A DNA stretch of 36,998 nucleotides from an uncultured bacterium (GCA_903900345.1 CAIUMO010000019.1:1-36998); one strand, 5' to 3'; numbered from the stretch's first letter, positions 1-8,397 are shown. Made by a program: numbers and translations. The notes: generated by a model from the letters alone, not told the origin.

Positions 1-74
1 ATAACGACGATAACAACCAAAAGTTCAACGATCGTGAAACCGCGTTCTTTATTGTTAATGCTTAATTGTGTCAT
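1..74 (-). CDS. Type IV prepilin-like protein, N-terminal fragment
   Basis: Only the first 24 codons are in the window; the gene runs off the left edge. The start reads MTQLSINNKERGFTIVEL followed by a hydrophobic stretch, the class III (type IV prepilin) signal: a basic leader, G-F cleavage site, Glu at +5 and a hydrophobic helix. Prepilin peptidase would cut before Phe. A strong Shine-Dalgarno (AGGGGG) sits 5 nt before the ATG, unlike most genes here, which seem leaderless. It follows three other prepilin genes on the same strand, so it is probably the last visible member of a pilus or minor-pilin cluster. The mature domain cannot be seen. Confidence 0.85.
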   Translation of the reverse strand, partial: MTQLSINNKERGFTIVELLVVIVV

Positions 75-161
75 GTATGCCCCCTAATTATTTATTATGT
101 TTATAATTTACTACAAAATTTATATTAGCACAAGCGGTTTAAATAATGAATATAGCGGCAT

Positions 162-3100
162 TTAATTAACAGTGAATGTGCCGCTGCTAGTAAAAGTATG
201 AATAGTATTGCCGCTGACCGTAGTCATTGTACCACCAGTCGCACTCATCGAGCCTGTAGGGTAGGAAATGATTACAATTCCCGAGCCACCGTGACCGCCA
301 GCTGCACTTGAATTACCGCCGCCACCGCCGCCGCCACCACCAGTATTGGTGGCACCTGCGGTACCTGCGGCGCTTGCAGTACCACCAGCCCCACCACCGC
401 CAGAACCACCTGCGCCAGGATTGTTAATATACGAGCCACCGCCACCACCACCGGCATAGGTCATTGCTGAACCGCTGATGGAATTTGAGGCTCCTGGGCC
501 ACCAGTTCCACCACTATTTGTAGAATTAAATGCAAGCCCAGCACCACCTGCGCCACCGCCGCCACAAGAGCCGTAATCTGGGCTACCTGTACTATTGCTT
601 GGTGTTCCGCCGTTATAACCTTGAACAGGGGAAACTGACGGTACGTTACCTAAACCTGTTGGATAACTAGGACTAGGGGTAACATATATACCACCACCAC
701 CAGAACCACCATTGTTATTGGAAGAGTTGATGGTCGTACCGTTTCCAGCACCACCACCGGTGGCCGTAATACTGCTAAAATTCGAATCACTACCCTTGAC
801 ATTGGAATTACCGCCATCACCAACCGTCACGGTGTAAGTTTGGCGATTTATAGCAAGAGAAGAATTATAAACAAACCCACCGCCACCGCCACCACCACCA
901 GCGAAAGCATTAATCATGGCGCTACCACCACCGCCACCACCAGCTACGGCTAGCACTTTGACAGAATATGTTTGTGGCACAACAGTGAACGTGCCATTGC
1001 TGGTAAATGTGTGAATGGTATTACCACCGGATGTAGTTATTGTACCGCCAGTTGCATTCATATAACCTGTGGGGTAAGAAATGATTACAACGCCAGAACC
1101 GCCAGTTGATCCAGCGCCTGAAGCACCAGACCCACCGCCTGCTCCCCCTCCAGTATTAGCGCTACCGTCAGTGCCTTTGACGCCTGACCCTGTAGCTCCG
1201 GCACCGCCGCCACCAGAACCACCGGCCCCAGCAGTACCTGACAGATAAGATCCACCGCCACCGCCACCGGCATAATAGACAGATGAGCCGCTGATTGAAT
1301 ATGATAATCCATTGCCGCCAGATCCACCATTGCTTGGCGATCCGTCGCCACCGTTTAGTCCTGCCGAACCAGCCCCGCCACCGCCACCAGCAGCTCCGTT
1401 GCTTGCTCCACCATTACCACCAGCATTTCCTTGCCCAGATGTTCCAGAAAATCCCGTACCTTGTGCGCTAGATCCACCTCCGGAGCCACCAGTTGATCCT
1501 CCGTAATGATTATAGCCCCATCCAGTACCACCACCACCACCTATCGCCACTAATGTACTAAATACAGAATTACCACCCTGTTTTCCGCCACGGCTGATAT
1601 CAGCAGGTGATGTACCAGGCAATCCACCGGCGCCCACTGTAACGGCTATACCAGAGGCAGAAGAGACCGAATATGCCGAATTGTAAATAAGACCACCGCC
1701 ACCGCCACCAGCACCGTAGTCATATCCGCTACCGCCACCACCAGCCACAGCTAAAACTTTGACAGAATATGTTCCTTGGGTGTCATTAAAAGTGCCACTA
1801 CTGGTAAAAGTGCCACTACTGGTAAAGGTGTGAATTGTATTGCTACCAGATGTAGTTATTGTGCCGCCAGTTGCTGTCATCGAGCCTGTGGGGTAGGAGA
1901 TAATGACTATACCAGAACCGCCATTTCCGCCACTATAATAATAAATAGGACCGCCATTGTATGATCCGCCGGCTCCGCCACCACCAGTGTTGGCGACACC
2001 ATTACTACCAGATGTATTAAGGGCTGCATCACCACCGCCGCCATTTCCGCCAAGTCCAACGTTTGTACCCCAAACTTCACCGCCACCGCCACCACCAGCC
2101 AGGTAGTATGTGCCAGAAATATTTTCACCTGCGGTTGATCCAATAATCGGGTTGATAACACCTAAACCGCCATTGCCGCTATTTACAACATTAGTCCCGT
2201 TGTTACCTGGACCACCGGCCCCACCACCGCCACCACTACCGCCGACCCAGCCAGCATCGATATAGCCAATGCCACCATTATATCCTTGCGAACCTAATCC
2301 ACCAGGGTTAGGTGATCCACCGGTTGTAATTGATCCGCCACCACCGCTACCGCCAGCACCACCGTATTGGCCACCGTGCGTTACACCAGCGCCACCTCCC
2401 TCGGCGGTAACATTTCCAAATGACGAATCGCCACCTTTCAAGCCGTTGCAGGCACAGCCATTAGGACCACCACCAGTCCCACCATTGCCGATTATGACTG
2501 AATAAGATTGAGAACTAACTGCAAAAGCTGGATTATAGACATAACCACCAGCCCCACCGCCCGAACCTGTATCACCGCCGCCGCCACCACCACCAACTAC
2601 AACTAATTTAATCGTTTGATTACCTGTGGCGGTTGTGTTGTTGTTCGGACTAGAGGCGCGCATTGTGCCGGACTGGCTAACGTCGCGACCGGCGATTGTA
2701 TTAGCGGCGTTAATAGTAACCTCGACTGTACTGGTTGTTTGCAATGCGGTTTGTCTGGTAACATCTGCTTGGCTGCTGTCGCTGGCTGTGGTATTTTCGG
2801 ATGTAGAGCTAGGGCTTGGATAATATTTAACACTAAAGCCGCCGACTGTTATGCCATCGACAAGTTGAATATCTTTGGCCTTACAAATTGTGCCCGATAT
2901 ACTTGGTGCGCAACTGGGTTGTTGCCACGGTACGCCTAATGATCCGTTAGCACAACCGATTATCGCGTAGTTAGCCGGTGCGACGACTCGACGCCACAGG
3001 CTGCTGACGCCATTTATAGTCTTGACGAAGTAAATGATATTCATCATGACTGGCTTGTTTTGATTAACTTGCGCACTGCTGCAATCATTAGGACTGTTTT

Positions 3101-3482
3101 GATAGATAAGGGTTTTTGTTGAAGCCGATGGATTACCAGTAGTTGTATAGGCGTTCAAAATTAACATTGTACCGTTCACGGAATCGGCATTATGAAAATT
3201 AGTGATGTCGTTACTGTAGCCCTGGGGGGAGGTGAGTGAAATGTTATTGGTGGCCAGGAAGGCGCCACTCAATTTGACATCTTGTTCGATACGATTCAGC
3301 GCATCTTGGACATTGTAAGCCAGAGCATTAGATCCACGAGTTGACAATACATCACCAGTCATATTGACGATGGCGCCGACAAAAATACCAATTACTAGAA
3401 TAACAATCGGCGCGACAATCAAAATCTCGACGATCGTAAAGCCTTGTTGATGTTGCTTAATTTTCTTCATGAATCCAAGCAT
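162..3482 (-). CDS. Giant prepilin with three tandem glycine-rich modules
   Basis: About 1100 aa. The N-terminus (KKIKQHQQGFTIVEILIV) is a type IV prepilin signal with a G-F cleavage site, Glu+5 and a hydrophobic helix, so the protein should be assembled or retained at the cell surface by the type IV pilus machinery. Residues about 30-290 form a pseudopilin-like head with several Cys. From about 290 there are three copies (starting near 294, 575 and 840) of a roughly 260-residue glycine-rich module, each opening with a VKVLAVAGGGG-type strand and closing with SGIVIISYPTG, then a T-I-H-T-F-T-S-S-G-T-F strand. The last strand is an orphan half module at the C-terminus. Start: the first ATG follows an extended -10 (TGCTAAAAT) by 12 nt; an internal ATG at 3470 gives a more typical leader peptide and is equally possible. 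Function is probably adhesion, by inference. GGN-rich codons make the DNA a CCACCGCC-like low-complexity tract. Confidence 0.85.
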   Translation of the reverse strand: MLGFMKKIKQHQQGFTIVEILIVAPIVILVIGIFVGAIVNMTGDVLSTRGSNALAYNVQDALNRIEQDVKLSGAFLATNNISLTSPQGYSNDITNFHNADSVNGTMLILNAYTTTGNPSASTKTLIYQNSPNDCSSAQVNQNKPVMMNIIYFVKTINGVSSLWRRVVAPANYAIIGCANGSLGVPWQQPSCAPSISGTICKAKDIQLVDGITVGGFSVKYYPSPSSTSENTTASDSSQADVTRQTALQTTSTVEVTINAANTIAGRDVSQSGTMRASSPNNNTTATGNQTIKLVVVGGGGGGGDTGSGGGAGGYVYNPAFAVSSQSYSVIIGNGGTGGGPNGCACNGLKGGDSSFGNVTAEGGGAGVTHGGQYGGAGGSGGGGSITTGGSPNPGGLGSQGYNGGIGYIDAGWVGGSGGGGGAGGPGNNGTNVVNSGNGGLGVINPIIGSTAGENISGTYYLAGGGGGGEVWGTNVGLGGNGGGGDAALNTSGSNGVANTGGGGAGGSYNGGPIYYYSGGNGGSGIVIISYPTGSMTATGGTITTSGSNTIHTFTSSGTFTSSGTFNDTQGTYSVKVLAVAGGGGSGYDYGAGGGGGGLIYNSAYSVSSASGIAVTVGAGGLPGTSPADISRGGKQGGNSVFSTLVAIGGGGGTGWGYNHYGGSTGGSGGGSSAQGTGFSGTSGQGNAGGNGGASNGAAGGGGGAGSAGLNGGDGSPSNGGSGGNGLSYSISGSSVYYAGGGGGGSYLSGTAGAGGSGGGGAGATGSGVKGTDGSANTGGGAGGGSGASGAGSTGGSGVVIISYPTGYMNATGGTITTSGGNTIHTFTSNGTFTVVPQTYSVKVLAVAGGGGGGSAMINAFAGGGGGGGGFVYNSSLAINRQTYTVTVGDGGNSNVKGSDSNFSSITATGGGAGNGTTINSSNNNGGSGGGGIYVTPSPSYPTGLGNVPSVSPVQGYNGGTPSNSTGSPDYGSCGGGGAGGAGLAFNSTNSGGTGGPGASNSISGSAMTYAGGGGGGSYINNPGAGGSGGGGAGGTASAAGTAGATNTGGGGGGGGGNSSAAGGHGGSGIVIISYPTGSMSATGGTMTTVSGNTIHTFTSSGTFTVN
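1791..1826. repeat. 18-bp tandem duplication inside the glycine-rich prepilin gene
   Basis: The unit AGTGCCACTACTGGTAAA occurs twice back to back. In the protein (minus strand) it duplicates the T-S-S-G-T-F strand at the junction of two glycine-rich modules. It is in frame and looks like recent replication slippage or unequal exchange. Confidence 0.9.
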
Positions 3483-3494
3483 ATTACTATGCGT

Positions 3495-3500
3495 ATTTTA
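3495..3500 (-). promoter_or_regulatory. -10 box of the giant prepilin gene
   Basis: Extended -10 TGCTAAAAT on the minus strand, 12 nt before the first ATG of the glycine-rich prepilin. This suggests the gene has its own promoter although it follows another prepilin gene by only 63 nt. Confidence 0.45.
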
Positions 3501-3545
3501 GCACGAGCGGTATAGGTCAACAATGCGAGATTAGCCCCAACTATG

Positions 3546-5087
3546 TTAGCGAGCGACACGGAACCCGACAGCCGAGGACGTGAAGCTGGGAACGTAGTAC
3601 AAAAACAGCGCCAACACGCCGTCGCCGCTGGCATCGCCCCAAGCGCCGCCACGGAAGAAGCCACGCAGGGCTGCATCGCTTGTAAATCCATATAGCTGGC
3701 CAATGCCTTGAGCACCACTCCAACTACTTGATCCACTAATGCCAGTACCAGATGGATAAGGATTAACGGCAAAAGTGCCACCAGACGCAGCTGTCCACTG
3801 ATACCAGTTCCAACTAGCCATGCCAGTTGGTTGTCCGCCAGTCATTGTGCCATTAGTCCACTCCCAAACATTTCCAGCAAAATCCCAAATAACTTGGCCG
3901 TTTGACAAAGTTAGGGTTCGTTTTTGGTTAGATGGCGAGGTGTTGCCAGTCAAATAATAACCGTCAGTGTCGTCAGAACTAGCTGCTAAAGCATTTGCGG
4001 GTGAATTATCATTGTGACCGCTGTAAATAAAACCATTACCAACTATGCCACTACTCCAGTTACTGGCGACGCTTAGCACGTTTTGGGCGATAGTCATCCA
4101 TTCAGCCTCGGTTATCAAGTGGCAACCAGTGCAGGCCGCTGCGGCTTCAGAGGTGGCGTCTAATCTTGAAAAGGCCTGAATCTCGACCCAATGGTTGCCT
4201 GAGTTTACGCTAGACTGATTAGCCCAATCTCTGATATAGCGAACGTTAATTGGATTAAATGCTGTTGTCTTGCCGGCCGATGACTCGGGGTATGTGCCAC
4301 TTTTGGCACTATCAAATACAGTTATCCAATTAACGTTGTCAACGCTAACCTCTGTCTTGGTGCCGTAGTAGGTCCGTGAGTCAGCGTAGTAATGCCAAAT
4401 CTTAAGCATATTAATACTATAGACTTGACCCAGATCGACTGAGGCTGGCTTCAAACCATAATCATCACCGTAATACGGATCAGTTGCTGTGTTGCCATCT
4501 GTCAATAGTGAGCTAGTAGCGGCTTTACCGGCCGCGACATTAACATTAGTGCCGCCATTCTGCGCAATACTGACCCATGGTGTGCCGGCGGCTGTCGACA
4601 CGGCATTGTTATTGCCATCATTCTTGGCCTCATATTTCATAACACAGAAATCTTTTGTACCATAAGTGGCACTGCCAGGCACAGGAATGAAACCTATTGG
4701 ACAAGCTGACGACACAAAAGTCGCATTAACAACTGTTTTTTGAGGGGTATTATAATTCAGGCTAACATTAACTTTCGAAATAGCCGATAATGTGCCGTAT
4801 GGACACGTTATCGTTACAGTCACAGTGACACTTGAAAGGTTAGCTGGTGTAATTGATTGGTTAGTCAAAGGTGATTGAGTTGTGCATGGATTGGTCGCCA
4901 CTGCTTTATAGCGTTGCAGATAATCATAGGCGATATTGCTGGCGCGAGCTTGCATGCGAGTTTCACCACCATCCTTGATGATCAATGCATACAGTTGATA
5001 GCCAGACATCAAAAAGGCCGCTGCAATAAACAGAGTGATTAGTAACTCTACGACAGTAAAGCCAGATTGTCTAATTTGCCTTGTCAT
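3546..5087 (-). CDS. Prepilin with discoidin-like and FGE/C-type-lectin-like domain; probable DGR target
   Basis: 513 aa. Residues 1-30 are a type IV prepilin signal (RQSGFTVVELLITLFI), followed by a short pilin-like head to about 125. Residues about 185-305 resemble an F5/8 type C (discoidin) domain (SVDLGQVYSINMLKIWHY, then VRYIRDW and HWVEIQAF). Residues about 310-513 resemble a formylglycine-generating-enzyme/sulfatase-modifying fold, related to C-type lectins (HLITEAEWMTIAQN, WDFAGNVWEWTNG, final VGFRVAR). The last 40 residues have the layout of a diversity-generating-retroelement variable region: constant RGG-W, G-VLAL, VPS and VGFR blocks separated by positions that are usually Asn (AAC/AAT) in a template. 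The 110 bases 3551-3660 contain only 7 adenines on the coding strand and are visibly GC-rich. The ATG overlaps the stop of the upstream prepilin gene by 4 nt, so the two are translationally coupled. Likely a variable surface-binding pilin; no reverse transcriptase or template is in the window. Confidence 0.8.
   Translation of the reverse strand: MTRQIRQSGFTVVELLITLFIAAAFLMSGYQLYALIIKDGGETRMQARASNIAYDYLQRYKAVATNPCTTQSPLTNQSITPANLSSVTVTVTITCPYGTLSAISKVNVSLNYNTPQKTVVNATFVSSACPIGFIPVPGSATYGTKDFCVMKYEAKNDGNNNAVSTAAGTPWVSIAQNGGTNVNVAAGKAATSSLLTDGNTATDPYYGDDYGLKPASVDLGQVYSINMLKIWHYYADSRTYYGTKTEVSVDNVNWITVFDSAKSGTYPESSAGKTTAFNPINVRYIRDWANQSSVNSGNHWVEIQAFSRLDATSEAAAACTGCHLITEAEWMTIAQNVLSVASNWSSGIVGNGFIYSGHNDNSPANALAASSDDTDGYYLTGNTSPSNQKRTLTLSNGQVIWDFAGNVWEWTNGTMTGGQPTGMASWNWYQWTAASGGTFAVNPYPSGTGISGSSSWSGAQGIGQLYGFTSDAALRGFFRGGAWGDASGDGVLALFLYYVPSFTSSAVGFRVAR
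3549..3664 (-). other. Candidate DGR variable region (VR)
   Basis: This is the 3' end of the prepilin gene, just before the stop. On the coding strand invariant-looking blocks (CGTGGCGGC, GTGTTGGCGCTG, GTTCCCAGC, GTCGGGTTCCG) alternate with codons such as TTT, TAC, TAC, TTC, TCC, TCG and GCT where known templates carry AAC. Adenine is strongly depleted. The GC-rich tail GTCGGGTTCCGTGTCGCTCG could serve as the initiation-of-mutagenic-homology site. The call is by pattern; the template repeat is not in this window. Confidence 0.6.
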
Positions 5088-7105
5088 TGATTTTTACTGG
5101 TTACCATGTGAACTAAGTTATCAGATTCGGTTATATAATATAAGTTAAATTTTTGACACGACGAGCCAGTGGTGCAAAGCGATCCATCTTGATTGAGCGG
5201 CTGATAGATATATTGGTTTTGTGATGAGCTTGTTATTGATGTTGACGATATAGACGTAACAATGAATGAGCCACTGCTGGTAAAGGTGTGAATTGTATTG
5301 CCATTATTTGTAGTGACATTTCCGCCAGTTGCTGTTATAGAGCCAGTAGGGTAGGAGATTATGACGATTCCTGAGCCACCAGCGCCACCGCCCGCGAATC
5401 CGCCTGTGCCGCCGCCACCACCACCAGTGTTCGCAGTACCAGGTCCGCCTGGTACAGTACCATCACCTCTAATAGGACCTGTGCCGCCACCACCATTACC
5501 ACCGACACCAGTTCCACCATTACCACCAGCACCACCACCGCCGCCGTAATAAGTCGATGTACCAGATATAGAGTTCTGAATACCAACTCCTCCAGCACGT
5601 CCATTACCATCAGTAGCTGTTAATCCGGCCCCACCAGCACCACCACCTGAACCGCCGCCAAGAGAACCTTGCCAGCCATGGCCACCGTTATATCCTTGTC
5701 CGCTAATACCAATTCCTCCCGCGCTTCCAGGACTGTTCCATGATCCGCTAGAACCACCACCGCTGCCTCCAGGGGAACCTGCACCACCATCCCACCATCC
5801 GCCGCCGCCACCGCCTATCGCATTAACACCAGTAGTTATATCGGCTGTGTCACTTATATTACGACCATAAACTTCAACTCTGGCTGTACGGTTCATACCA
5901 GTGCCAACAGCACAACATCCGACATAATCTCCAGCGCTATAGCCAATCTTCAGGCCTATACCATTACTAACATCGTCACTATTCCAGTCAGCCTCATTAT
6001 TATATCGGCTACCCCAACGTGCACCGTTACCTGATCCACCTAGGTCTCCAAGCTTTGTGCCATGCTGCATAATTCCGGTCTGAGTGCTGAAATATGTCGC
6101 ATTCCAATATGGTTGTCCTGTTGGACTACCCCAGTTGGCATAAGTATTAAAACCAGTTAACGCTGTTACATTTGACCAAGTTGAGTTTCGCAGCCAGCGC
6201 ATATCGCCAGCGTCTGGCCATCTGGCCATTATGTCGGTTAGTCGCATTTCATTAAACGATCTGAATTTAGCATCAGCATTATTCCTGGTTGCGTCAGTCG
6301 AGTTAAGTGTGTTAGTGGTAGTCCAGTAGTTAGCATCGTAGTTAAAAGTTGAGCTTGGTTGCGTAGCCTTCATTAACATTGTCCAGCCGCCGCCGTTATA
6401 TGTCATATCGCAATAGACTTGGAATGGTGCATTAACGCCAGCACCATCTGGATCAATCCAATATGTTCCATCGGCATAGTTGATTCCATCTAATTTTAAT
6501 GAGTAGCAACTTTTTCCAGGATTAGCCGATGATGATCCGTAGGTGTTAGACCCACTTGGAACAATAGATGAGTTTTGACCATAATAATTACTACTACCGC
6601 CACTGCCAACGGTTACAGTATAAGTTTGAGGCGTCACCCCGTAGGCTGTATTGTAGGTAACGCCACCACCGCCGCCACCGCCACCAACGTCGCCACCACC
6701 GCCGCCACCGCCACCAACAGCTAAGGCTTGTATTACACCAGAGAAAGGTACAGCACTGGGTGTTTGACTGTTCGTTGTTGCCACTGCCAATGATGTACTT
6801 GAAGTATCTGGCGATCCTGGTGCGATTAGGGATTTTGGATCAATATCGCGTAGAGTGGTTTGCTGAGCCGCTTTGGTATTCATAACGCTAGTTGATGGAT
6901 AACTACCAGTTGAAGTACTACCGTCAGTTCCCGATAGATAAAAAGTCTCTAACTGAGTTGCAATTGTTTCGATGTCAGTTTTACGTTCGGCGTCACGAGC
7001 GCTTGCCTGAGCTCCATTCAGATTAACTACGCCTAGAACAAGCAAAATACCCATTACTGCGATGATAATCATAAGTTCAACAATAGTAAATCCACGACGT
7101 TTCAT
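5084..7105 (-). CDS. Prepilin with a fibrinogen-like domain inserted in a glycine-rich module
   Basis: 673 aa. MKRRGFTIVELMIIIAVMGI is a canonical type IV prepilin signal with a very short leader, followed by a pseudopilin-like helix (ASARDAERKTDIETIATQLE) typical of major pilin and GspG-like proteins. A glycine-rich module begins near residue 125 but is interrupted at about residue 180 by a fibrinogen/COLFI-like domain (SCYSLKLDG, YWIDPDG, PFQVYCDMT, GGGWTMLMKA; ending near VEVYGRN, about residue 415). The module then resumes (AIGGGGGGWWDGG to SGIVIISYPTG and IHTFTSSGSF), followed by a C-terminal tail with two Cys. The start lies 6 nt after a -10-like TATGCT, so it may be leaderless. Its stop overlaps the next prepilin gene by 4 nt. 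Inferred role: surface adhesin displayed on or with a type IV pilus. Confidence 0.8.
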   Translation of the reverse strand: MKRRGFTIVELMIIIAVMGILLVLGVVNLNGAQASARDAERKTDIETIATQLETFYLSGTDGSTSTGSYPSTSVMNTKAAQQTTLRDIDPKSLIAPGSPDTSSTSLAVATTNSQTPSAVPFSGVIQALAVGGGGGGGGDVGGGGGGGGVTYNTAYGVTPQTYTVTVGSGGSSNYYGQNSSIVPSGSNTYGSSSANPGKSCYSLKLDGINYADGTYWIDPDGAGVNAPFQVYCDMTYNGGGWTMLMKATQPSSTFNYDANYWTTTNTLNSTDATRNNADAKFRSFNEMRLTDIMARWPDAGDMRWLRNSTWSNVTALTGFNTYANWGSPTGQPYWNATYFSTQTGIMQHGTKLGDLGGSGNGARWGSRYNNEADWNSDDVSNGIGLKIGYSAGDYVGCCAVGTGMNRTARVEVYGRNISDTADITTGVNAIGGGGGGWWDGGAGSPGGSGGGSSGSWNSPGSAGGIGISGQGYNGGHGWQGSLGGGSGGGAGGAGLTATDGNGRAGGVGIQNSISGTSTYYGGGGGAGGNGGTGVGGNGGGGTGPIRGDGTVPGGPGTANTGGGGGGTGGFAGGGAGGSGIVIISYPTGSITATGGNVTTNNGNTIHTFTSSGSFIVTSISSTSITSSSQNQYIYQPLNQDGSLCTTGSSCQKFNLYYITESDNLVHMVTSKNQ

Positions 7106-7145
7106 GTTATTAGCATAAGGTTTTTAAAGCCAATTCGCAAGTGAC

Positions 7146-8165
7146 TCAAATTTCCAATGGTTCTTGTTCGATCTGAATATGGAATTTGTCGCGTATAGCG
7201 CCGATAATCTCGTCACGGGCCTCGGCTAGATCATTGTACGAAGTGGCTGATTCATTAACTAACACCAAGGCGTTCTTGTCATAAACACGCATGCCATGAA
7301 TTAGTTGGCCTTTTAATCCGACGTTTTCAATCAGCCAACCGGCTGGAACTTTATAATGACCGTCACCCATATCGTACAAAGGAATATTTGGATTAATTGC
7401 TTTTAAATCATTCAATTGCCAGGTTTCGACGATGGCGTTTTTAAAGAACGATCCAGTATTAGGCGTGTCTTTGGGGTTGGGGAGTTTACTATTTCTAATT
7501 TCAATGACGGTATTTCGAATTATTTCTTGGGTATATATTTTAATATTGTGATCATCAAGATACCTTTGTAAAGAATCGTAAAAGGGTGGCTGTGGTAGGT
7601 TTTTTGACAGTTTCAAAGTAATGTAGGTAATAATATATCGCCCTTTGTCATAACTTCGGAATATACTGTCGCGATAGGCAAAACCGCAGTCGGTGTTTTG
7701 TAATGTCACAAAAGTGTCATTCAAATTATCGTAGGCTTCCAAGGATTGCAAAGTATCGGCGATTTCTTGACCATAAGCGCCGACATTTTGAACTGGCGAT
7801 GCACCGGCTGTACCTGGTATACCAGACATAGCCTCGACTCCACTTAGGCGCAGGTCAACTATACGTTTGACGACTGAATCCCATATTTCGCCTGCGCCTA
7901 TGCGAATAGTCGTCGTGTTGATATCGTCGGCGACAATTTCGAAGCCAGGTATGCGCATATGGATAACAATTCCACTATAACCCTCGTCGCGAGCAATGAC
8001 GTTACTGCCGCCACCAATTACGAATATCGGTAATGATTTAGATTTAGCTTCATGACAGATTGCTGCTGTTTCGTCGGCAGTTCGAACTTCAGTCATAAAG
8101 CGGGCAGTGCCACCAAGCCTCATAGTAGTGTAATTTTTGAGCGGAATGTTGGTGTGAATATCCAT
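7146..8165 (-). CDS. murB: UDP-N-acetylenolpyruvoylglucosamine reductase
   Basis: Reduces UDP-GlcNAc-enolpyruvate to UDP-MurNAc with NADPH and FAD, the second committed step of peptidoglycan synthesis in the cytosol. Visible family motifs: the FAD-binding GGGSNVIARDEGY block, SGIPGTAGASPVQNVGAYGQ, YRDSIF with the catalytic Ser that protonates the intermediate, and NTGSFFKNAIV near the C-terminus. The compact layout with YRDSIF fits the type I (E. coli-like) group. Length about 339 aa is normal. I chose the ATG at 8165 (MDIHTNIPLKNYTT), where family similarity begins and which lies 9 nt after a perfect TATAAT; a TTG start at 8186 would add 7 residues but lies upstream of that promoter. The prepilin cluster follows 40 nt downstream on the same strand. 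Confidence 0.93.
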   Translation of the reverse strand: MDIHTNIPLKNYTTMRLGGTARFMTEVRTADETAAICHEAKSKSLPIFVIGGGSNVIARDEGYSGIVIHMRIPGFEIVADDINTTTIRIGAGEIWDSVVKRIVDLRLSGVEAMSGIPGTAGASPVQNVGAYGQEIADTLQSLEAYDNLNDTFVTLQNTDCGFAYRDSIFRSYDKGRYIITYITLKLSKNLPQPPFYDSLQRYLDDHNIKIYTQEIIRNTVIEIRNSKLPNPKDTPNTGSFFKNAIVETWQLNDLKAINPNIPLYDMGDGHYKVPAGWLIENVGLKGQLIHGMRVYDKNALVLVNESATSYNDLAEARDEIIGAIRDKFHIQIEQEPLEI

Positions 8166-8174
8166 ATGGTTTTG

Positions 8175-8180
8175 ATTATA
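8175..8180 (-). promoter_or_regulatory. -10 box of murB
   Basis: TATAAT on the minus strand, 9 nt before the ATG at 8165. Transcription would start at or within about 2 nt of the start codon, so the mRNA is probably leaderless. No Shine-Dalgarno is visible. Confidence 0.6.
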
Positions 8181-8201
8181 GCTCAAGATTGATTGACATG
8201 G

Positions 8202-8207
8202 TATAAT
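8202..8207 (+). promoter_or_regulatory. Extended -10 promoter for tRNA-Arg
   Basis: TGGTATAAT (TGn plus TATAAT) about 78 nt before the tRNA-Arg gene. The transcript would include the double-hairpin repeat at 8227-8262 as a 5' leader. Confidence 0.5.
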
Positions 8208-8215
8208 TACCCCTG

Positions 8216-8226
8216 GTACGCACCCG
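8216..8226 (+). repeat. 11-bp direct repeat of the tRNA-Arg 5' end
   Basis: GTACGCACCCG here is repeated exactly at 8281-8291, where it forms the 5' acceptor strand of tRNA-Arg plus its flank. The two copies bracket the 54-bp double-hairpin segment, as if that segment had been inserted with a target duplication or the tRNA end had been partly duplicated. Confidence 0.7.
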
Positions 8227-8262
8227 CCATGTCATCCGACATGGCCATATCGAATGATATGG
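8227..8262. repeat. Double-hairpin dispersed repeat, copy 1
   Basis: Two adjacent perfect hairpins: CCATGTC-ATCC-GACATGG and CCATATC-GAAT-GATATGG, each with a 7-bp stem and 4-nt loop. Identical to 9317-9352, with shared flanking G and TA bases, and similar in design to 22284-22327. It lies between the tRNA-Arg promoter and the tRNA. Confidence 0.9.
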
Positions 8263-8284
8263 TAGCGTGAGTATCAAATAGTAC

Positions 8285-8361
8285 GCACCCGTAGCTCAGC
8301 TGGATAGAGTATTTGGCTTCGAACCAAAGGGTCGGCGGTTCGAGTCCGTCCGGGTGTACCA
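8285..8361 (+). tRNA. tRNA-Arg (anticodon TCG)
   Basis: Acceptor GCACCCG pairs with CGGGTGT (G1-U72 wobble), D-arm GCTCAGCTGGATAGAG, anticodon stem TTTGG/CCAAA around CTTCGAA with anticodon TCG, T-arm with GTTCGAGTC, and encoded CCA at 8359-8361. A terminator hairpin follows directly. Confidence 0.93.
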
Positions 8362-8397
8362 AAGAAAGTAGCCTACGAACTGTAGGCTATTTTCTTT
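8361..8397 (+). terminator. Intrinsic terminator after tRNA-Arg
   Basis: Stem TAGCCTAC/GTAGGCTA with loop GAACT, extended by AAAGAAA/TTTCTTT, directly after the CCA end. The T-rich arm serves as the U-tract. Confidence 0.85.

Noticed and set aside
3484-3660. DGR template repeat or reverse transcriptase within the window
   Set aside because: I found no second copy of the GC-rich VR blocks and no reverse-transcriptase motif in any frame; the retroelement, if real, is elsewhere.
162-7105. Long overlapping reading frames with Pro-rich or Val/Ala-rich products opposite the prepilin genes
   Set aside because: They are frame shadows of GGN-rich glycine repeats (CCN on the other strand), lack promoters and ribosome sites, and show no domain signatures.
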